Source of the DNA: Streptomyces sp. NBC_01476
Lineage (GTDB): Bacteria > Actinomycetota > Actinomycetes > Streptomycetales > Streptomycetaceae
DNA: 64,000 nt
NCBI RefSeq assembly: GCF_036227265.1
Contig: NZ_CP109446.1
Span: 719,501 to 783,500, forward strand
Direction of reading: 5' to 3'
Both the position numbers and the translations under genes were made by a program. The notes under the pieces were generated by a model, which did not search any database, had not been told where the DNA came from, and was given only the letters and a program-made list of their open reading frames with translations. Shown piece by piece: positions 15,675-24,303 of this stretch (the stretch's first letter is position 1; every line of letters begins with the position of its first letter).

Positions 15675-16428
15675 GGCGGCCGTTCGACTTGCCGACCCAG
15701 CCATCCACGTCATATCCGTAGTGCTCCCAGTAGCCGGGTTCGACGTCCTTGGTGACCGTGATGCCGGACAGCCACTTCGCGGACTTGTAGAAGTACATGG
15801 GCGCGGCATAGAGCCGCACCGGCCCGCCGTGCGCGTCGGTCACCGGCTTGTCGTTCATGGTCAGCGCGACCAGCATGTCGCTGCGGCGGGCCTGATCGAG
15901 GGTGAGGCTCTCGCTGTAGACCCCGTCGAAGCAGGTGAAGCGGAGTGCGGTGCCTTTGCCCTGGACGCCGGCCGCGTCCAGCAGGGTGGACAGCCGCACC
16001 CCGGAGAAGGCGGTCTTCGGCACCCGCCAGCCGGTGACGCACTGCACATCGCGCACCATCCGGACCTGCGGGAGCGCGCGCAGGTCGGAGAGCTTGTAGG
16101 AGACGGGTCTGTCGACGAGGCCGCCGATGGTGAGCCGGTAGTCGGCCTCGCCGCGGTGCGGGATGGAGTTGGACACCGAGTAGAAGCGGAATCCGCCGCC
16201 GCCGGGCAGCAGGTCGGTGACGCCGGTGGGGTCCTTGGCGGTGACCGAGGCGAGGACGCCGTCCAGCTTGTCCTGTACGTCGCCGCCCACATAGACGCCC
16301 GCCGCGCCGAGGCCGAGCATGGCGAGGACCAGCCGGCGGCCGACGGGGGTGCCGCGCCCCGGCTCCTCGGGTTCCCGCTCGCGGAGCGGTTCCGGTGTCT
16401 TCACCGGGGGAGACGGACGGTCATTCAT
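15655..16428 (-). CDS. molybdopterin-dependent oxidoreductase, YedY/sulfite-oxidase fold
   Basis: The 257-residue protein has an N-terminal twin-Arg plus hydrophobic segment (GRRLVLAMLGLGAAGV, residues 30-45), then the molybdopterin-binding fold. The Mo-ligating Cys is in MVRDVQCVTGW, and further marks are GVRLSTLLDAAGV and GGPVRLYAAPMYFYKSAKW. The family reduces oxidised substrates (MsrP reduces methionine sulfoxides) at the cell surface using electrons from a membrane cytochrome b, here the overlapping gene downstream. Export by Tat is plausible, although the signal lacks an obvious cleavage site and may be an anchor. Confidence 0.85.
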   Translation of the reverse strand: MNDRPSPPVKTPEPLREREPEEPGRGTPVGRRLVLAMLGLGAAGVYVGGDVQDKLDGVLASVTAKDPTGVTDLLPGGGGFRFYSVSNSIPHRGEADYRLTIGGLVDRPVSYKLSDLRALPQVRMVRDVQCVTGWRVPKTAFSGVRLSTLLDAAGVQGKGTALRFTCFDGVYSESLTLDQARRSDMLVALTMNDKPVTDAHGGPVRLYAAPMYFYKSAKWLSGITVTKDVEPGYWEHYGYDVDGWVGKSNGRHDDPTA

Positions 16429-16491
16429 GAGTCGATTCGAGCACGTGCGCGGCGGGCGGGCCAGCGCCGGGCGGGAAACGTCAGACTTTCG

Positions 16492-17340
16492 TCATATCCG
16501 TGCGGCGGTCACGGCCGCCAGCAGTGCGGTCAGTTCCCGGTTGAAGGCGGCGGGCCGCTCCAGGTTCGGCAGGTGCCCGGCCTCCTCGATGACGGCGAGC
16601 CGGGCGCCGGGGATCCGGTCCCGCAGGAACTCCGCGTCCGCGACCGGAGTGAACACGTCCTCGCGGCCGACCACGACGAGCGTCGGCACGGCGATGTCCG
16701 CGAGCATCCTGCTGTAGTCCGGGCGTTCCGCCCGCCCGCGCAGTGCCGCGGCTGCCCCTTCCGGTGGCGTCGAGGTCATCATCTCCAGTACGTGCGCGGC
16801 CACTTCCGGCCTGCGGCGCACATTGGCGGGCGTGATCATCGAGTCCAGTACCTCGTGCGCGTATCCGGCCATGCCCTCCGCGAGCAGGCGGTCCGCCCGC
16901 TCCTTGCGTGCCCGTTTCCCGCCCCGTGTCTCGCCCTGGGCAAAGGTGTCCGCGAGCAGCAGGCCCGCGACCCGCTCGGGGAACAGCCGGTGGAACTCCA
17001 GCGCGATCTGCCCGCCCATCGACAGTCCGGCCACCACCGCGCGGTCCACCGCCAGATGATCGAGCAGCGCGGCGAGGTCGCGGGCGAAGGTGTCCAGCAG
17101 CGTCACCCCGGGCACGACGGTGGTCCGGCCGTAGCCGCGCAGATCGGGGGCCACCCCTCTGGCGCCGGCTCCGGCGAGGTGCGCGGTCTGCGGATGCCAC
17201 AGCGTGCGGTCGAAGGGATGGCCGTGCACGAAGAGCACCGGCGGGTCCTCCTGCCCGCCGGGGCCGCCGCGCCCACCGAGTCCACCGAGCCCGGTGTCCT
17301 CGTACGCGATGCTGATGCCGTGGACGAATACCGTGTTCAC
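16492..17340 (-). CDS. alpha/beta hydrolase
   Basis: The 282-residue hydrolase carries the oxyanion motif LFVHGHPFD, the nucleophile elbow VVAGLSMGGQ (Ser at about residue 102), a lid helix region, the acid VVVGREDVFTP and a catalytic His in IEEAGHLPNLE. This is the single-domain esterase/haloperoxidase-like group; the substrate cannot be read from sequence. The GTG at 17340 follows GGAGGGAAAG. A Gly-rich insertion (GLGGLGGRGGPGGQ) sits before the first core strand. It is divergent from a MocR-type regulator, a plausible controller. Confidence 0.85.
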   Translation of the reverse strand: MNTVFVHGISIAYEDTGLGGLGGRGGPGGQEDPPVLFVHGHPFDRTLWHPQTAHLAGAGARGVAPDLRGYGRTTVVPGVTLLDTFARDLAALLDHLAVDRAVVAGLSMGGQIALEFHRLFPERVAGLLLADTFAQGETRGGKRARKERADRLLAEGMAGYAHEVLDSMITPANVRRRPEVAAHVLEMMTSTPPEGAAAALRGRAERPDYSRMLADIAVPTLVVVGREDVFTPVADAEFLRDRIPGARLAVIEEAGHLPNLERPAAFNRELTALLAAVTAARI

Positions 17341-17399
17341 CTGTGCTCTTTCCCTCCGCCGGGCCGACAACTCGATGCTATGGGTGGCCTTTTGGGAGG

Positions 17400-17428
17400 G
17401 CAATCCTTATATTGACCTCGGTGCAATC
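17400..17428. promoter_or_regulatory. promoter and direct-repeat operator between hydrolase and MocR genes
   Basis: TATATT at 17408-17413 is a good -10 box for the plus-strand regulator. Direct GCAATC words at 17400-17405 and 17423-17428 flank it with a 23-bp offset. MocR regulators usually bind direct repeats, so autoregulation is plausible. Confidence 0.45.
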
Positions 17429-17468
17429 GGCGGGCGGCCCGGGCAGGCCGGGTCAAGGGGGCGCGGAC

Positions 17469-18809
17469 GTGCGGGACTTCCGGCGGGTGGCGGACGCGGT
17501 GGCCGGGCAGATCACCGCGGGGAAGCTGAAGGCGGGCCAACAGCTGCCGACGCAGCGGGCGTTCGCCCGGCGGCACGGGATCGCGGAGTCCACCGCGGGC
17601 CGGGTCTACGGGGAACTGGCCCGGCGCGGTCTGGTGGTGGGCGAGGTGGGGCGGGGGACATTCGTCAGGGCGGCGCCGCCGGCTGCCTCGCCCGCGCTGG
17701 CCGAGCCGTCGGACGCGCGGGTGGACCTGGAGCTCAACTACCCGGTGGTGGCGGGCCAGTCGGAGCTGCTGGGCACCGGCCTGGCCCGGCTGGCCCGCCC
17801 GGATGTGCTGGCCGCGGCGCTGCGCCCGGTCGGCGCGGCGGGTACGGCGGCCGCCCGTGCGGCGGTTGCCGCACTGCTCGGCCGGTCCGGCTGGGAACCC
17901 GATCCGGGGTGCGTGCTCTTCGCCGGCAACGGCCGGCAGGCCATCGCCGCGGCGCTGGCGACGCTCGTGCCCGCCGGTGGCCGGCTGGGCGTCGAGGCGT
18001 TCACCTACCCGGTGGTCAAGGCACTCGCCGGGCGACTCGGCGTCACCCTCGTACCGGTCGACTGCGACGCCGCGGGCCTGGTCCCGGACGCGCTGCGGTC
18101 CGCCCACCGCGCCGCCCCGCTCAGTGCGGTGTACCTCCAGCCGACCCTGCACAATCCGCTCGGCGTCACGATGCCGGCCGACCGCCGGGCCGAACTCGCC
18201 CAGGCACTGCGGGAGTTGGACCTGGTGGCGGTGGAGGACGCGATCTGGTCGTTCCTCCGCCCGGACGCGCCGCCCCCGCTGGCCGCGTACGCCCCCGAGC
18301 GGGTGGTCCATGCCGACAGCCTCTCCAAGCGCCTCGCCCCCGGCCTCACCACGGGCTTCGCGGTGAGCCCGCCCGGTCTCACCGACCGCCTCGCCGCGGG
18401 GCTGCGCTCCGGCGCCTGGACGGCGACGGGATACGCCCTGGAGGCCGCCACCGGCTGGCTCACCGACGGCACCGCGGAGACGATCGCCGCCGCCAAGCGG
18501 GCCGACGCGGCGGAGCGGCAGCGCATCGCCGCGGACGCCCTGCGCGGCTTCACCCTGCGCACCGACCCCCGGGCCTACTTCTGCTGGTGGGAGCTGCCCG
18601 ACCCCTGGCGGGCCGACACCTTCGTGGCCGCGGCCGCCCGCCGTGGCATCGCCGTCACCCCGGCCGCCTCCTTCGCCGTACTCCCCCACCGGACCCCCAG
18701 CGCGCTCCGGCTCGGCCTGGCCTCTCCCCCGCCGCCGCTGCTGCGCCGCACCCTGACCGCCCTCGCGGCGCTGGCGCGCACCGACCCCGACGACGCAGCA
18801 CCGGACTGA
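17469..18809 (+). CDS. MocR-type GntR regulator with aminotransferase-fold domain
   Basis: The 446-residue protein has an N-terminal GntR winged helix (residues 1-70: DFRRVADAVAGQI, QLPTQRAFARRHGIAESTAG). A fold-type I PLP domain (85-440) follows with the internal aldimine Lys in HADSLSKRLAPGLTTGF and a YLQPTLHNPLG substrate loop. Such proteins sense pyridoxal phosphate or an amino-acid adduct and switch nearby genes. The GTG at 17469 follows AGGGGG; an in-frame GTG at 17421, exactly 7 nt after TATATT, is the leaderless alternative. The divergent alpha/beta hydrolase is the closest candidate target. Confidence 0.85.
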   Translation: MRDFRRVADAVAGQITAGKLKAGQQLPTQRAFARRHGIAESTAGRVYGELARRGLVVGEVGRGTFVRAAPPAASPALAEPSDARVDLELNYPVVAGQSELLGTGLARLARPDVLAAALRPVGAAGTAAARAAVAALLGRSGWEPDPGCVLFAGNGRQAIAAALATLVPAGGRLGVEAFTYPVVKALAGRLGVTLVPVDCDAAGLVPDALRSAHRAAPLSAVYLQPTLHNPLGVTMPADRRAELAQALRELDLVAVEDAIWSFLRPDAPPPLAAYAPERVVHADSLSKRLAPGLTTGFAVSPPGLTDRLAAGLRSGAWTATGYALEAATGWLTDGTAETIAAAKRADAAERQRIAADALRGFTLRTDPRAYFCWWELPDPWRADTFVAAAARRGIAVTPAASFAVLPHRTPSALRLGLASPPPPLLRRTLTALAALARTDPDDAAPD

Positions 18810-19068
18810 GCTGCGGGGCGAAGCAGGTCGGCTCCCGCCGTCCGGCGCCCGCCCGACCAGCCACGATGGCTCCGCCGCCGCCTGAGCCCCACGGAACGTC
18901 ACGCTGGAAGTTGCGCCACGTCCGGCGCCGGGTCACTCTGAAGACGCATCACGGAGTACTGCAGCAGTCACTCTACGCATTTCGCTCAAGTGTTCCCATA
19001 GGAGCGGCGTCAGGCCCCGGCCCCCGCATGTGCGGTGGCCGGCCCTCGCCGCGGAGGGAGTCGCAGCC

Positions 19069-19578
19069 GTGATCATGCAAGCCGACCAAACCGATCCAGC
19101 GGCCCGAGAGTGTGCGCTCGAACTGGAAGCGCACCCGTACCGGATCCAGCAGATCCGGCGCATCGTGTCCGCCCAGCTGCGCTACTGGCGCCTCGACCCG
19201 CTCATCGACGCGGCGTCGACCGGCATCAGCGAGCTGCTGGCGAACGTCCACCGGCACGCCAAGCCCGACAAGGAGTGCGCGGTGAAGCTCACCCTGGCTC
19301 CTGACCGCCTCACGGTGGCCGTCGCGGACCACGACCCACGGCTGCCGCATCTGCAGCCGATGGAGCCGACCGCCACCACCGGCCGCGGTCTGGCCATGGT
19401 CGAGGCGATGAGCGACAGCTGGGGTACGGACCTGCTGCCGGACGACACGGGCAAGGTGGTGTGGTTCGTGCTGCGCACCCCGTCGGCAGCACCGAAGCTC
19501 GTACCGCTGAAGACGGCCGCGGTGCCGCTGGAGCGGACCGCTCCGGAACTCGTCGCCGTGGCGGCCTCGGTCGCCTGA
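19069..19578 (+). CDS. ATP-binding (HATPase) anti-sigma/regulatory kinase-like protein
   Basis: The 169-residue protein is a lone GHKL ATPase domain. The N-box-like ISELLANVHRHAKP lies at about residues 55-68, the G1 box VAVADHDPRLP follows, and the G2 box is TTGRGLAMVEAMSDSWG. This is the RsbW/SpoIIAB-like group abundant in streptomycetes, which phosphorylates anti-sigma antagonists or binds sigma factors. Gly and Asp positions of the ATP pocket are present. The tail (about 145-169) is Ala/Val-rich. The GTG at 19069 follows GGAGGGAG. No partner sigma or antagonist gene is adjacent. The 259-bp region before it (18810-19068) holds only a likely promoter. Confidence 0.85.
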   Translation: MIMQADQTDPAARECALELEAHPYRIQQIRRIVSAQLRYWRLDPLIDAASTGISELLANVHRHAKPDKECAVKLTLAPDRLTVAVADHDPRLPHLQPMEPTATTGRGLAMVEAMSDSWGTDLLPDDTGKVVWFVLRTPSAAPKLVPLKTAAVPLERTAPELVAVAASVA

Positions 19579-19643
19579 CGGCCGCCCCGCGCGACGGCCG
19601 TTGACCCGGACCGGCCGCTGTCCCCCGCACGGGGACGGCGGCC

Positions 19644-19709
19644 GGTCCGGTCGTACGCCGCCCCCGCACCGCCGCCGGTCCGGTCGTACGCCGCCCCCGC
19701 ACCGCCGCC
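19644..19709. repeat. perfect 33-bp tandem duplication
   Basis: Two identical 33-bp units, 19644-19676 and 19677-19709, start with GGTCCGGTCGTACGCC and end with ACCGCCGCC. A third copy begins (GGTC) and then diverges. It lies in the 164-bp gap between two convergent genes. Confidence 0.85.
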
Positions 19710-19742
19710 GGTCACGCCCGGCCGCCCCTCCCGCCGCGCGAG

Positions 19743-20033
19743 TCAGGTCCGAAGTGCCTCGTCCAGTACGGACATCCGGCGCCAGTACTCGTCCTCGTCG
19801 ATCTCGCCCGAGGCGAACCGCCGCCCGAGCACCGCGACCGGTGAGTGCTCACCGGACACCGCCCGGTGCTGCTGCCACGGGCCGCCCGGCGTCTGCCAGG
19901 GTCCGCCGCCCCGCCCGCGCCACACCGTCCGCCGCAGCACCGTGATCACCGCGGCGACCGCGAAGACCCAGATCAGCGGGAAGAACAGGATCCAGGGGCC
20001 GGGCCCGCCGCCGTGCCACGCCAGGGTGTCCAT
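19743..20033 (-). CDS. SHOCT domain membrane protein
   Basis: The 96-residue protein has one N-terminal TM helix (residues 13-33, WILFFPLIWVFAVAAVITVL), a Gly/Arg/Pro linker, and a C-terminal SHOCT motif (VAVLGRRFASGEIDEDEYWR, then RMSVLDEAL). SHOCT is a short helical oligomerisation module found at the ends of many small bacterial membrane proteins. Function is unknown. The 197-bp region upstream (20034-20230) shows no gene. Confidence 0.8.
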   Translation of the reverse strand: MDTLAWHGGGPGPWILFFPLIWVFAVAAVITVLRRTVWRGRGGGPWQTPGGPWQQHRAVSGEHSPVAVLGRRFASGEIDEDEYWRRMSVLDEALRT

Positions 20034-20230
20034 CGTTCGCCATCTCCTCGTCGTTCGTCGTCACGTGCCGGTTCCTCCGACCCCACCGAGCCTGGTCCTC
20101 CGGCGGCCCGCGGTCGTCGTACGGCCGGCGGCACCTGGCCTGCTCTGCCGGGAGTAGCCGGGGCAGGGCGGGCTGCTTCGCCGCGGCTGCCCCGCCGGCC
20201 GGCGGTGCGCTGTCGGAGGGTGCGGCTACG

Positions 20231-21127
20231 GTGAGAGGCATGTGGCGCGGTTCGGGGGTTCGGTGGCGGGACGGTTCACCCGTATGGACCTGGGCGCATC
20301 CGGAACTGGACGGACGGGAGAGTCCGCTGCTGATCGGCGACGCCCTGTCCTTCACGGTGGCTCCGGACGCGGTGCGGCTGTGCGGCGGCGTCTGGCGGGC
20401 CGGGCGCCTGACGGCGTGTCCTCACGGTGCCGTGCTGCCGCCGGCGGCGCGGCGCGACCAGTGCGAGGCGTGCGCCGCACTGGACCGTTCCTTCTCGGTG
20501 GCCGCCGACACCCGGGCCGACGACCCGCAGCCGTACGCGGTCTATCTGGCGTACTTCGGTCCCGGTCTGCTCAAGGTGGGGATCACCGCGGTGCGGCGGG
20601 GTCCGGCGCGGCTGCTGGAGCAGGCCGCGGTGTGCTTCACCTTCCTCGGCGAGGGCCCGCTGATGACGGCTCGGCGTACCGAGGCCGTGCTGGGCACGGC
20701 GCTGCGCGTGCCGGACCGGATACCGGCGGCGGCGAAGCGGGCGGCCCGCCATGAGCTGCCCGCCGCGGGCGCCCGTGCGGACGAACTCAAGGGCCTGTAC
20801 GACGAGGTGACGGCGCTGCGCGGCCGGCTGCCCGAGTCGTTGCGCCTGCGCCCGTTCGAGGCCGTGGACCACGGTGCCCGCTTCGGGCTCCCCTCGGCGC
20901 CGCCGACCGCCGAGGTCACCGCGCTGCCAGCGGGCCGCACCCTCGCCGGCACCGTCCTGGCCGTCGCGGGGCACGACGTGCACCTGATGACGGGCGGCAC
21001 CGTGACCCTGCTCGACACCCGGCTGACCACCGGCTGGCCGCTGCGGCGGGGCGCCCCCGGCGCGGTGTCCGACGCGCCGACCGCACCGCTCGCCCGGCCG
21101 GTGCGGCAGCCGGAGCCGCTGTTCTGA
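20231..21127 (+). CDS. DUF2797 family protein
   Basis: 298 residues. A Cys/His cluster (ACPHGAVLPPAA, QCEACAALDR) suggests a zinc site at about 62-85. The family core follows: YAVYLAYFGPGLLKVGIT, then RLLEQAAVCFTFLGEGPLMTARRTE. The VYLxxF...KVG(I/V)T pattern recalls the GIY-YIG nuclease fold, but the catalytic residues are not obvious to me. A C-terminal beta domain (about 235-285) resembles a small OB or barrel fold. Function is unknown. The start is ambiguous: GTG at 20231 has GGAGGG 10 nt upstream, while ATG at 20240 lies 7 nt after TACGGT. Confidence 0.75.
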   Translation: MRGMWRGSGVRWRDGSPVWTWAHPELDGRESPLLIGDALSFTVAPDAVRLCGGVWRAGRLTACPHGAVLPPAARRDQCEACAALDRSFSVAADTRADDPQPYAVYLAYFGPGLLKVGITAVRRGPARLLEQAAVCFTFLGEGPLMTARRTEAVLGTALRVPDRIPAAAKRAARHELPAAGARADELKGLYDEVTALRGRLPESLRLRPFEAVDHGARFGLPSAPPTAEVTALPAGRTLAGTVLAVAGHDVHLMTGGTVTLLDTRLTTGWPLRRGAPGAVSDAPTAPLARPVRQPEPLF

Positions 21128-21134
21128 GCGGGAC

Positions 21135-21154
21135 GGCCACCGGGGGCGGTGGCC
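21135..21154. terminator. hairpin terminator between DUF2797 and ROK regulator genes
   Basis: GGCCACCG, a GGGG loop and CGGTGGCC begin 8 bp after the stop of the DUF2797 gene and before a convergent gene. Confidence 0.55.
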
Positions 21155-21282
21155 ACCAGGCGCGCGCCTGCGCCTGCTCCTCCGTGAGGTCATCGCCGCG
21201 GCGGTCCCGGCCTCAGCCCGTTCCCGCCCTGATCACCCATCACGGGCCCGATCCGCGCGACGTCGCCTCGTGTGGCCCGGCG

Positions 21283-22506
21283 CTAACCGCCCAGCACCGC
21301 CAGCGGATCGTCCAGCACCGGCTGCCACGCCAACTCCGCCGCTCCCACAAGGCTGTTGTGGTCGAGCGCGCAGGCCAGCACCGGCACGCTCCCGCTCCTG
21401 CCCCACAGGCTGTGGTCCGCCACGACGGCCCGCAGCGCCTCCGGGTCGGCGTCCAGCAGATAGCGGTGGAGCCCGCCGAGCAGGATGCGGTCCGGGTTCA
21501 GGACGTTGACCAGCCCGGCCAGCCCCCGCCCGAGCCGGTCGATCAGCACCTGCGCGGCCTGCCGGACCGACGGATCCGCGTACTCCTCCTGGAGCAGGTC
21601 GATGGACTGCTGGAGGAGTGAGCCCTCCGGCCCTGGGGCGCGGCCGGCCGCCTCCAGGAAGGCCAGCGGGTCCGCCTCCACGTCGAGGCACCCGCGGCTC
21701 CCGCAGTGGCAGGGCCGGCCGTCGGGCAGCACGGTGAGGTGCCCGACCTCCAGCGCCAGACCCGAACTGCCGGTGTGCAGGTGACCGCCCAGCACCAGCG
21801 CGCCGCCGACACCGCGGTGCCCGGAGGCGACCACGAGGAGGTGCTGGGCGTCGCGGCCGGCGCCGTGGCGGTGTTCGGCGAGCGCGGCCACGTTGACGTC
21901 GTTGCCGACGAAGGACGAGACCGGCGCCCCGTCAGGTCCGAGGATGCCGACCCGGGCGATCTGCCCGGCGAACACCTCACGGACCGGAGCGCCCGCGGGC
22001 CAGGCCAGGTGCAGCGGGTTGAGCGCGGTGCCCTCGGGTTCGGCGACCGCGGACGGCACGGCGAGGCCCGCCCCGACGCACACCCGCCCGTACTCCCGCA
22101 GGAGTCCGGCCCCGGCCTCGACGACCGCCCCCAGGACGCGGGCCGGATCGGCCGGCACGGTCATGCTGAGCGGCGCGGTCGCCACGATCTCCCCGCCGAG
22201 CCCGACGAGCGCGGCGCGGAAGCCGTCGGAGTGCACCTGCGCGGCCAGCACCACGGGACCGCCGGGGTCGACGTCCAGGCGGTGGGAGGGCCGGCCCTGG
22301 GCGCCCGAAGGTCCGGTGGGCCTGGTGTCGACCCGGATCAGCCCGAGCGCCTCCAGCTCCGCGGCGACCGCGCCGGCCGTGGCGCGGGTCACCCCGAGCT
22401 CCGCGGTGAGCAGAGCGCGGGTCGCCGCGCGGCCGGTGTGCACCAGGGAGAGCGCGGGGCCGAGCGCGCCCCGGCCTCGCTCAAGCCTTGTCCGAATCTG
22501 TGTCAC
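21283..22506 (-). CDS. ROK-family transcriptional repressor (NagC/XylR type)
   Basis: The 407-residue protein has an N-terminal winged helix (about 15-65: ALLTAELGVTRATAGAVAAEL). An actin-like ROK domain with a sugar-binding region follows, including GHLTVLPDGRPCHCGSRGCL, where the Cys cluster is the ROK zinc site. NagC/XylR-type members repress sugar uptake or catabolic genes and release DNA on sugar binding. The GTG at 22506 is only 17 bp from the divergent transporter start and has CAGAAT 6 nt upstream with no usable SD, pointing to leaderless translation. Confidence 0.85.
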   Translation of the reverse strand: MTQIRTRLERGRGALGPALSLVHTGRAATRALLTAELGVTRATAGAVAAELEALGLIRVDTRPTGPSGAQGRPSHRLDVDPGGPVVLAAQVHSDGFRAALVGLGGEIVATAPLSMTVPADPARVLGAVVEAGAGLLREYGRVCVGAGLAVPSAVAEPEGTALNPLHLAWPAGAPVREVFAGQIARVGILGPDGAPVSSFVGNDVNVAALAEHRHGAGRDAQHLLVVASGHRGVGGALVLGGHLHTGSSGLALEVGHLTVLPDGRPCHCGSRGCLDVEADPLAFLEAAGRAPGPEGSLLQQSIDLLQEEYADPSVRQAAQVLIDRLGRGLAGLVNVLNPDRILLGGLHRYLLDADPEALRAVVADHSLWGRSGSVPVLACALDHNSLVGAAELAWQPVLDDPLAVLGG

Positions 22507-22541
22507 CCCCCTATTCTGACTTTGTGCCGACGCTAAACAAA
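22488..22541. promoter_or_regulatory. bidirectional overlapping leaderless promoters for ROK regulator and MFS transporter
   Basis: Plus strand: TTGTCC at 22488-22493, 18-bp spacer, TATTCT at 22512-22517, then 6 nt to GTG 22524. Minus strand: TTTGTT from 22541-22536, 17-bp spacer, CAGAAT from 22518-22513, then 6 nt to GTG 22506. The two -10 boxes share five base pairs. A TTTGT...AACAAAAT imperfect inverted repeat (22521-22543) overlaps the minus-strand -35 and is a candidate ROK operator. Confidence 0.6.
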
Positions 22542-23837
22542 ATAGGGACCGTCTTCGCGACGCTGCCCCGATCCCACCACACTCCCGCCTCCGACCCCGC
22601 CCTCCGACGGCTGCGCGTCGCACTGACCGTCTTCTTCGCCGTCGACGGCTTCCTCTTCGCCGGCTGGGTCGTCCGTATCCCGGCGATCAAGGCGCAGGTC
22701 GGCGCGTCCTCAGGAGAGTTGGGCCTGGCGCTGCTGGGAGTGTCGGTCGGCGCGATCGCCACCATGGTGACCACCGGCAGGCTGTGCCGGGCGTTCGGCA
22801 GCGAGCGGGTGACGGTAGCGACCGGCGTCCTGCTCTCGCTGAGCATCGCCCTGCCGCCACGCACCCACTCGGCCCTGGGGCTCGGCCTGGTGCTGCTCCT
22901 GTTCGGCATCTCCTACGGCGGCATGAACGTCGCCATGAACAGCGTCGCTGTCGATCTGGTGAGCGCACTGCGCCGCCCGGTGATGTCCAGCTTCCACGCC
23001 GCGTACAGCCTGGGCGGCCTGCTCGGCTCCGGCATCGGCGGCCTGCTGGCCCCGCACCTCTCGCCCGCCACCCATCTGCTGCTGCTCACCCCGGTCGGCC
23101 TGGTGACGGTGGCGCTGGCCGGGCGGGTCCTGGTGAAGCATCCGCTGAGCGGGCCGGTGGCGCGTGCGAGGGCGGCGGTGCGCAGCGGGGAAGAGGCTCC
23201 CGCACGGAAAACGGGCCCGGTTCCCCCGCAGGAAACGAACTCGGCCGAGCGCCGGCCCGAGGGAGACGGGAAGCCGGGCCTGGCCAGGCCATCCGCCCTG
23301 CTCGTCGCCGTCTTCGGCCTGATCGCGGCCTGTTCGGCGTACGGCGAGGGCGCGCTCGCCGAGTGGGGACCGCTGCACATCCAGCAGGATCTGCACGGTG
23401 GTTCGGGCCTGGCGGCGGCCGGTTACTCCTGCGTGACGCTGGCCATGACGATCGGGCGGCTCTCCGGCACGGCGCTGCTGGTCCGGCTGGGCCAGACCCG
23501 GGCCCTGGTGCTGGGCGGCCTGGTGGCCTGCGCCGGGATGCTGCTCGCGGCGCTGGCACCCCTGGTGGCGCTGGTGATGATCGGGTTCGCGGTCACCGGG
23601 CTTGGGCTGGCGAACCTCTTCCCGACCGCCATCGCCAGGGCGGGCGAACTGACGGGTCCGAGCGGAGTGGCCGCGGCCTCGACCCTCGGTTACGGCGGGA
23701 TGCTGCTCGGCCCGCCCACGATCGGCTTCCTCGCGGACGCGTTCGGGCTGCCCACGGCGCTGCTCACCGTCTCGGCGCTTGCCGCGGTGGCGGCGGGGAT
23801 CGCGTACTCGGTACGCAACAGCGGCGCGGTGGTCTGA
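22524..23837 (+). CDS. MFS transporter
   Basis: The 437-residue protein has 12 predicted TM helices. The first is VALTVFFAVDGFLFAGWVVR (about 35-55). A MAMN-type motif (ISYGGMNVAMNSVAVDL) lies in TM4-5, and a ~45-residue Lys/Glu/Pro-rich cytoplasmic loop (about 215-258) separates the halves. It resembles the YbjJ/FucP-like MFS group. The divergent ROK repressor suggests a sugar or sugar derivative as substrate, but that is inferred from context. The GTG at 22524 is predicted leaderless. Confidence 0.8.
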   Translation: MPTLNKIGTVFATLPRSHHTPASDPALRRLRVALTVFFAVDGFLFAGWVVRIPAIKAQVGASSGELGLALLGVSVGAIATMVTTGRLCRAFGSERVTVATGVLLSLSIALPPRTHSALGLGLVLLLFGISYGGMNVAMNSVAVDLVSALRRPVMSSFHAAYSLGGLLGSGIGGLLAPHLSPATHLLLLTPVGLVTVALAGRVLVKHPLSGPVARARAAVRSGEEAPARKTGPVPPQETNSAERRPEGDGKPGLARPSALLVAVFGLIAACSAYGEGALAEWGPLHIQQDLHGGSGLAAAGYSCVTLAMTIGRLSGTALLVRLGQTRALVLGGLVACAGMLLAALAPLVALVMIGFAVTGLGLANLFPTAIARAGELTGPSGVAAASTLGYGGMLLGPPTIGFLADAFGLPTALLTVSALAAVAAGIAYSVRNSGAVV

Positions 23838-23864
23838 CCGGCGGGGCGGCCGGCCGAAGGGCCG

Positions 23865-24260
23865 TCAGCCCCTGGGCAGCATCCGCTCCAGTACGGCGAG
23901 ATGGCCGGGCCTTGCCTGCTCGTAGAGATCGCGGCCCGCGTCGGTGATACCGACCCGCACCCCGCGGCGGTCCTCACTGCAGATGCCGCGGTCCACGAGG
24001 CCGTCCTTCTCCAGCCGGGCGACGAGCCGGGAGAGCGCGCTCTGACTGAGGTGGACGCGGTCGGCGAGTTCCTGCACCCGGAACGAGCAACCGCCGTCCT
24101 CCGCCTGGCCGCCGGCCAGTACGTCGAGGACTTCGAAGTCGCTGGCGCACAGTCCGTACGGGTGGAGTTCGCGGTCGATCTCACAGGCCGTGCGCGCGTG
24201 GACGGCGAGGATCTGCCGCCACTCCGTGACGAGCGCCCGCTCATCCCTGTCGCCGTTCAT
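23865..24260 (-). CDS. MarR-family transcriptional regulator
   Basis: The 131-residue regulator has a typical MarR winged helix: HPYGLCASDFEVLDVLAG, RVQELADRVHLSQSALSRLV, ARLEKDGLVDRGICSEDRRG, and the C-terminal dimer helix YEQARPGHLAVLERML. MarR proteins repress adjacent drug-efflux genes until bound by a small phenolic or similar ligand; here a DHA2 exporter is divergent. The ATG at 24260 has no SD (the CCTCCT before it is anti-SD-like), but TACCCT lies exactly 6 nt upstream, so it is probably leaderless. Confidence 0.9.
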   Translation of the reverse strand: MNGDRDERALVTEWRQILAVHARTACEIDRELHPYGLCASDFEVLDVLAGGQAEDGGCSFRVQELADRVHLSQSALSRLVARLEKDGLVDRGICSEDRRGVRVGITDAGRDLYEQARPGHLAVLERMLPRG

Positions 24261-24303
24261 GTCAGGAGGGTAACAGGAAACGATCCCATATGCACAAACA
24301 TTA

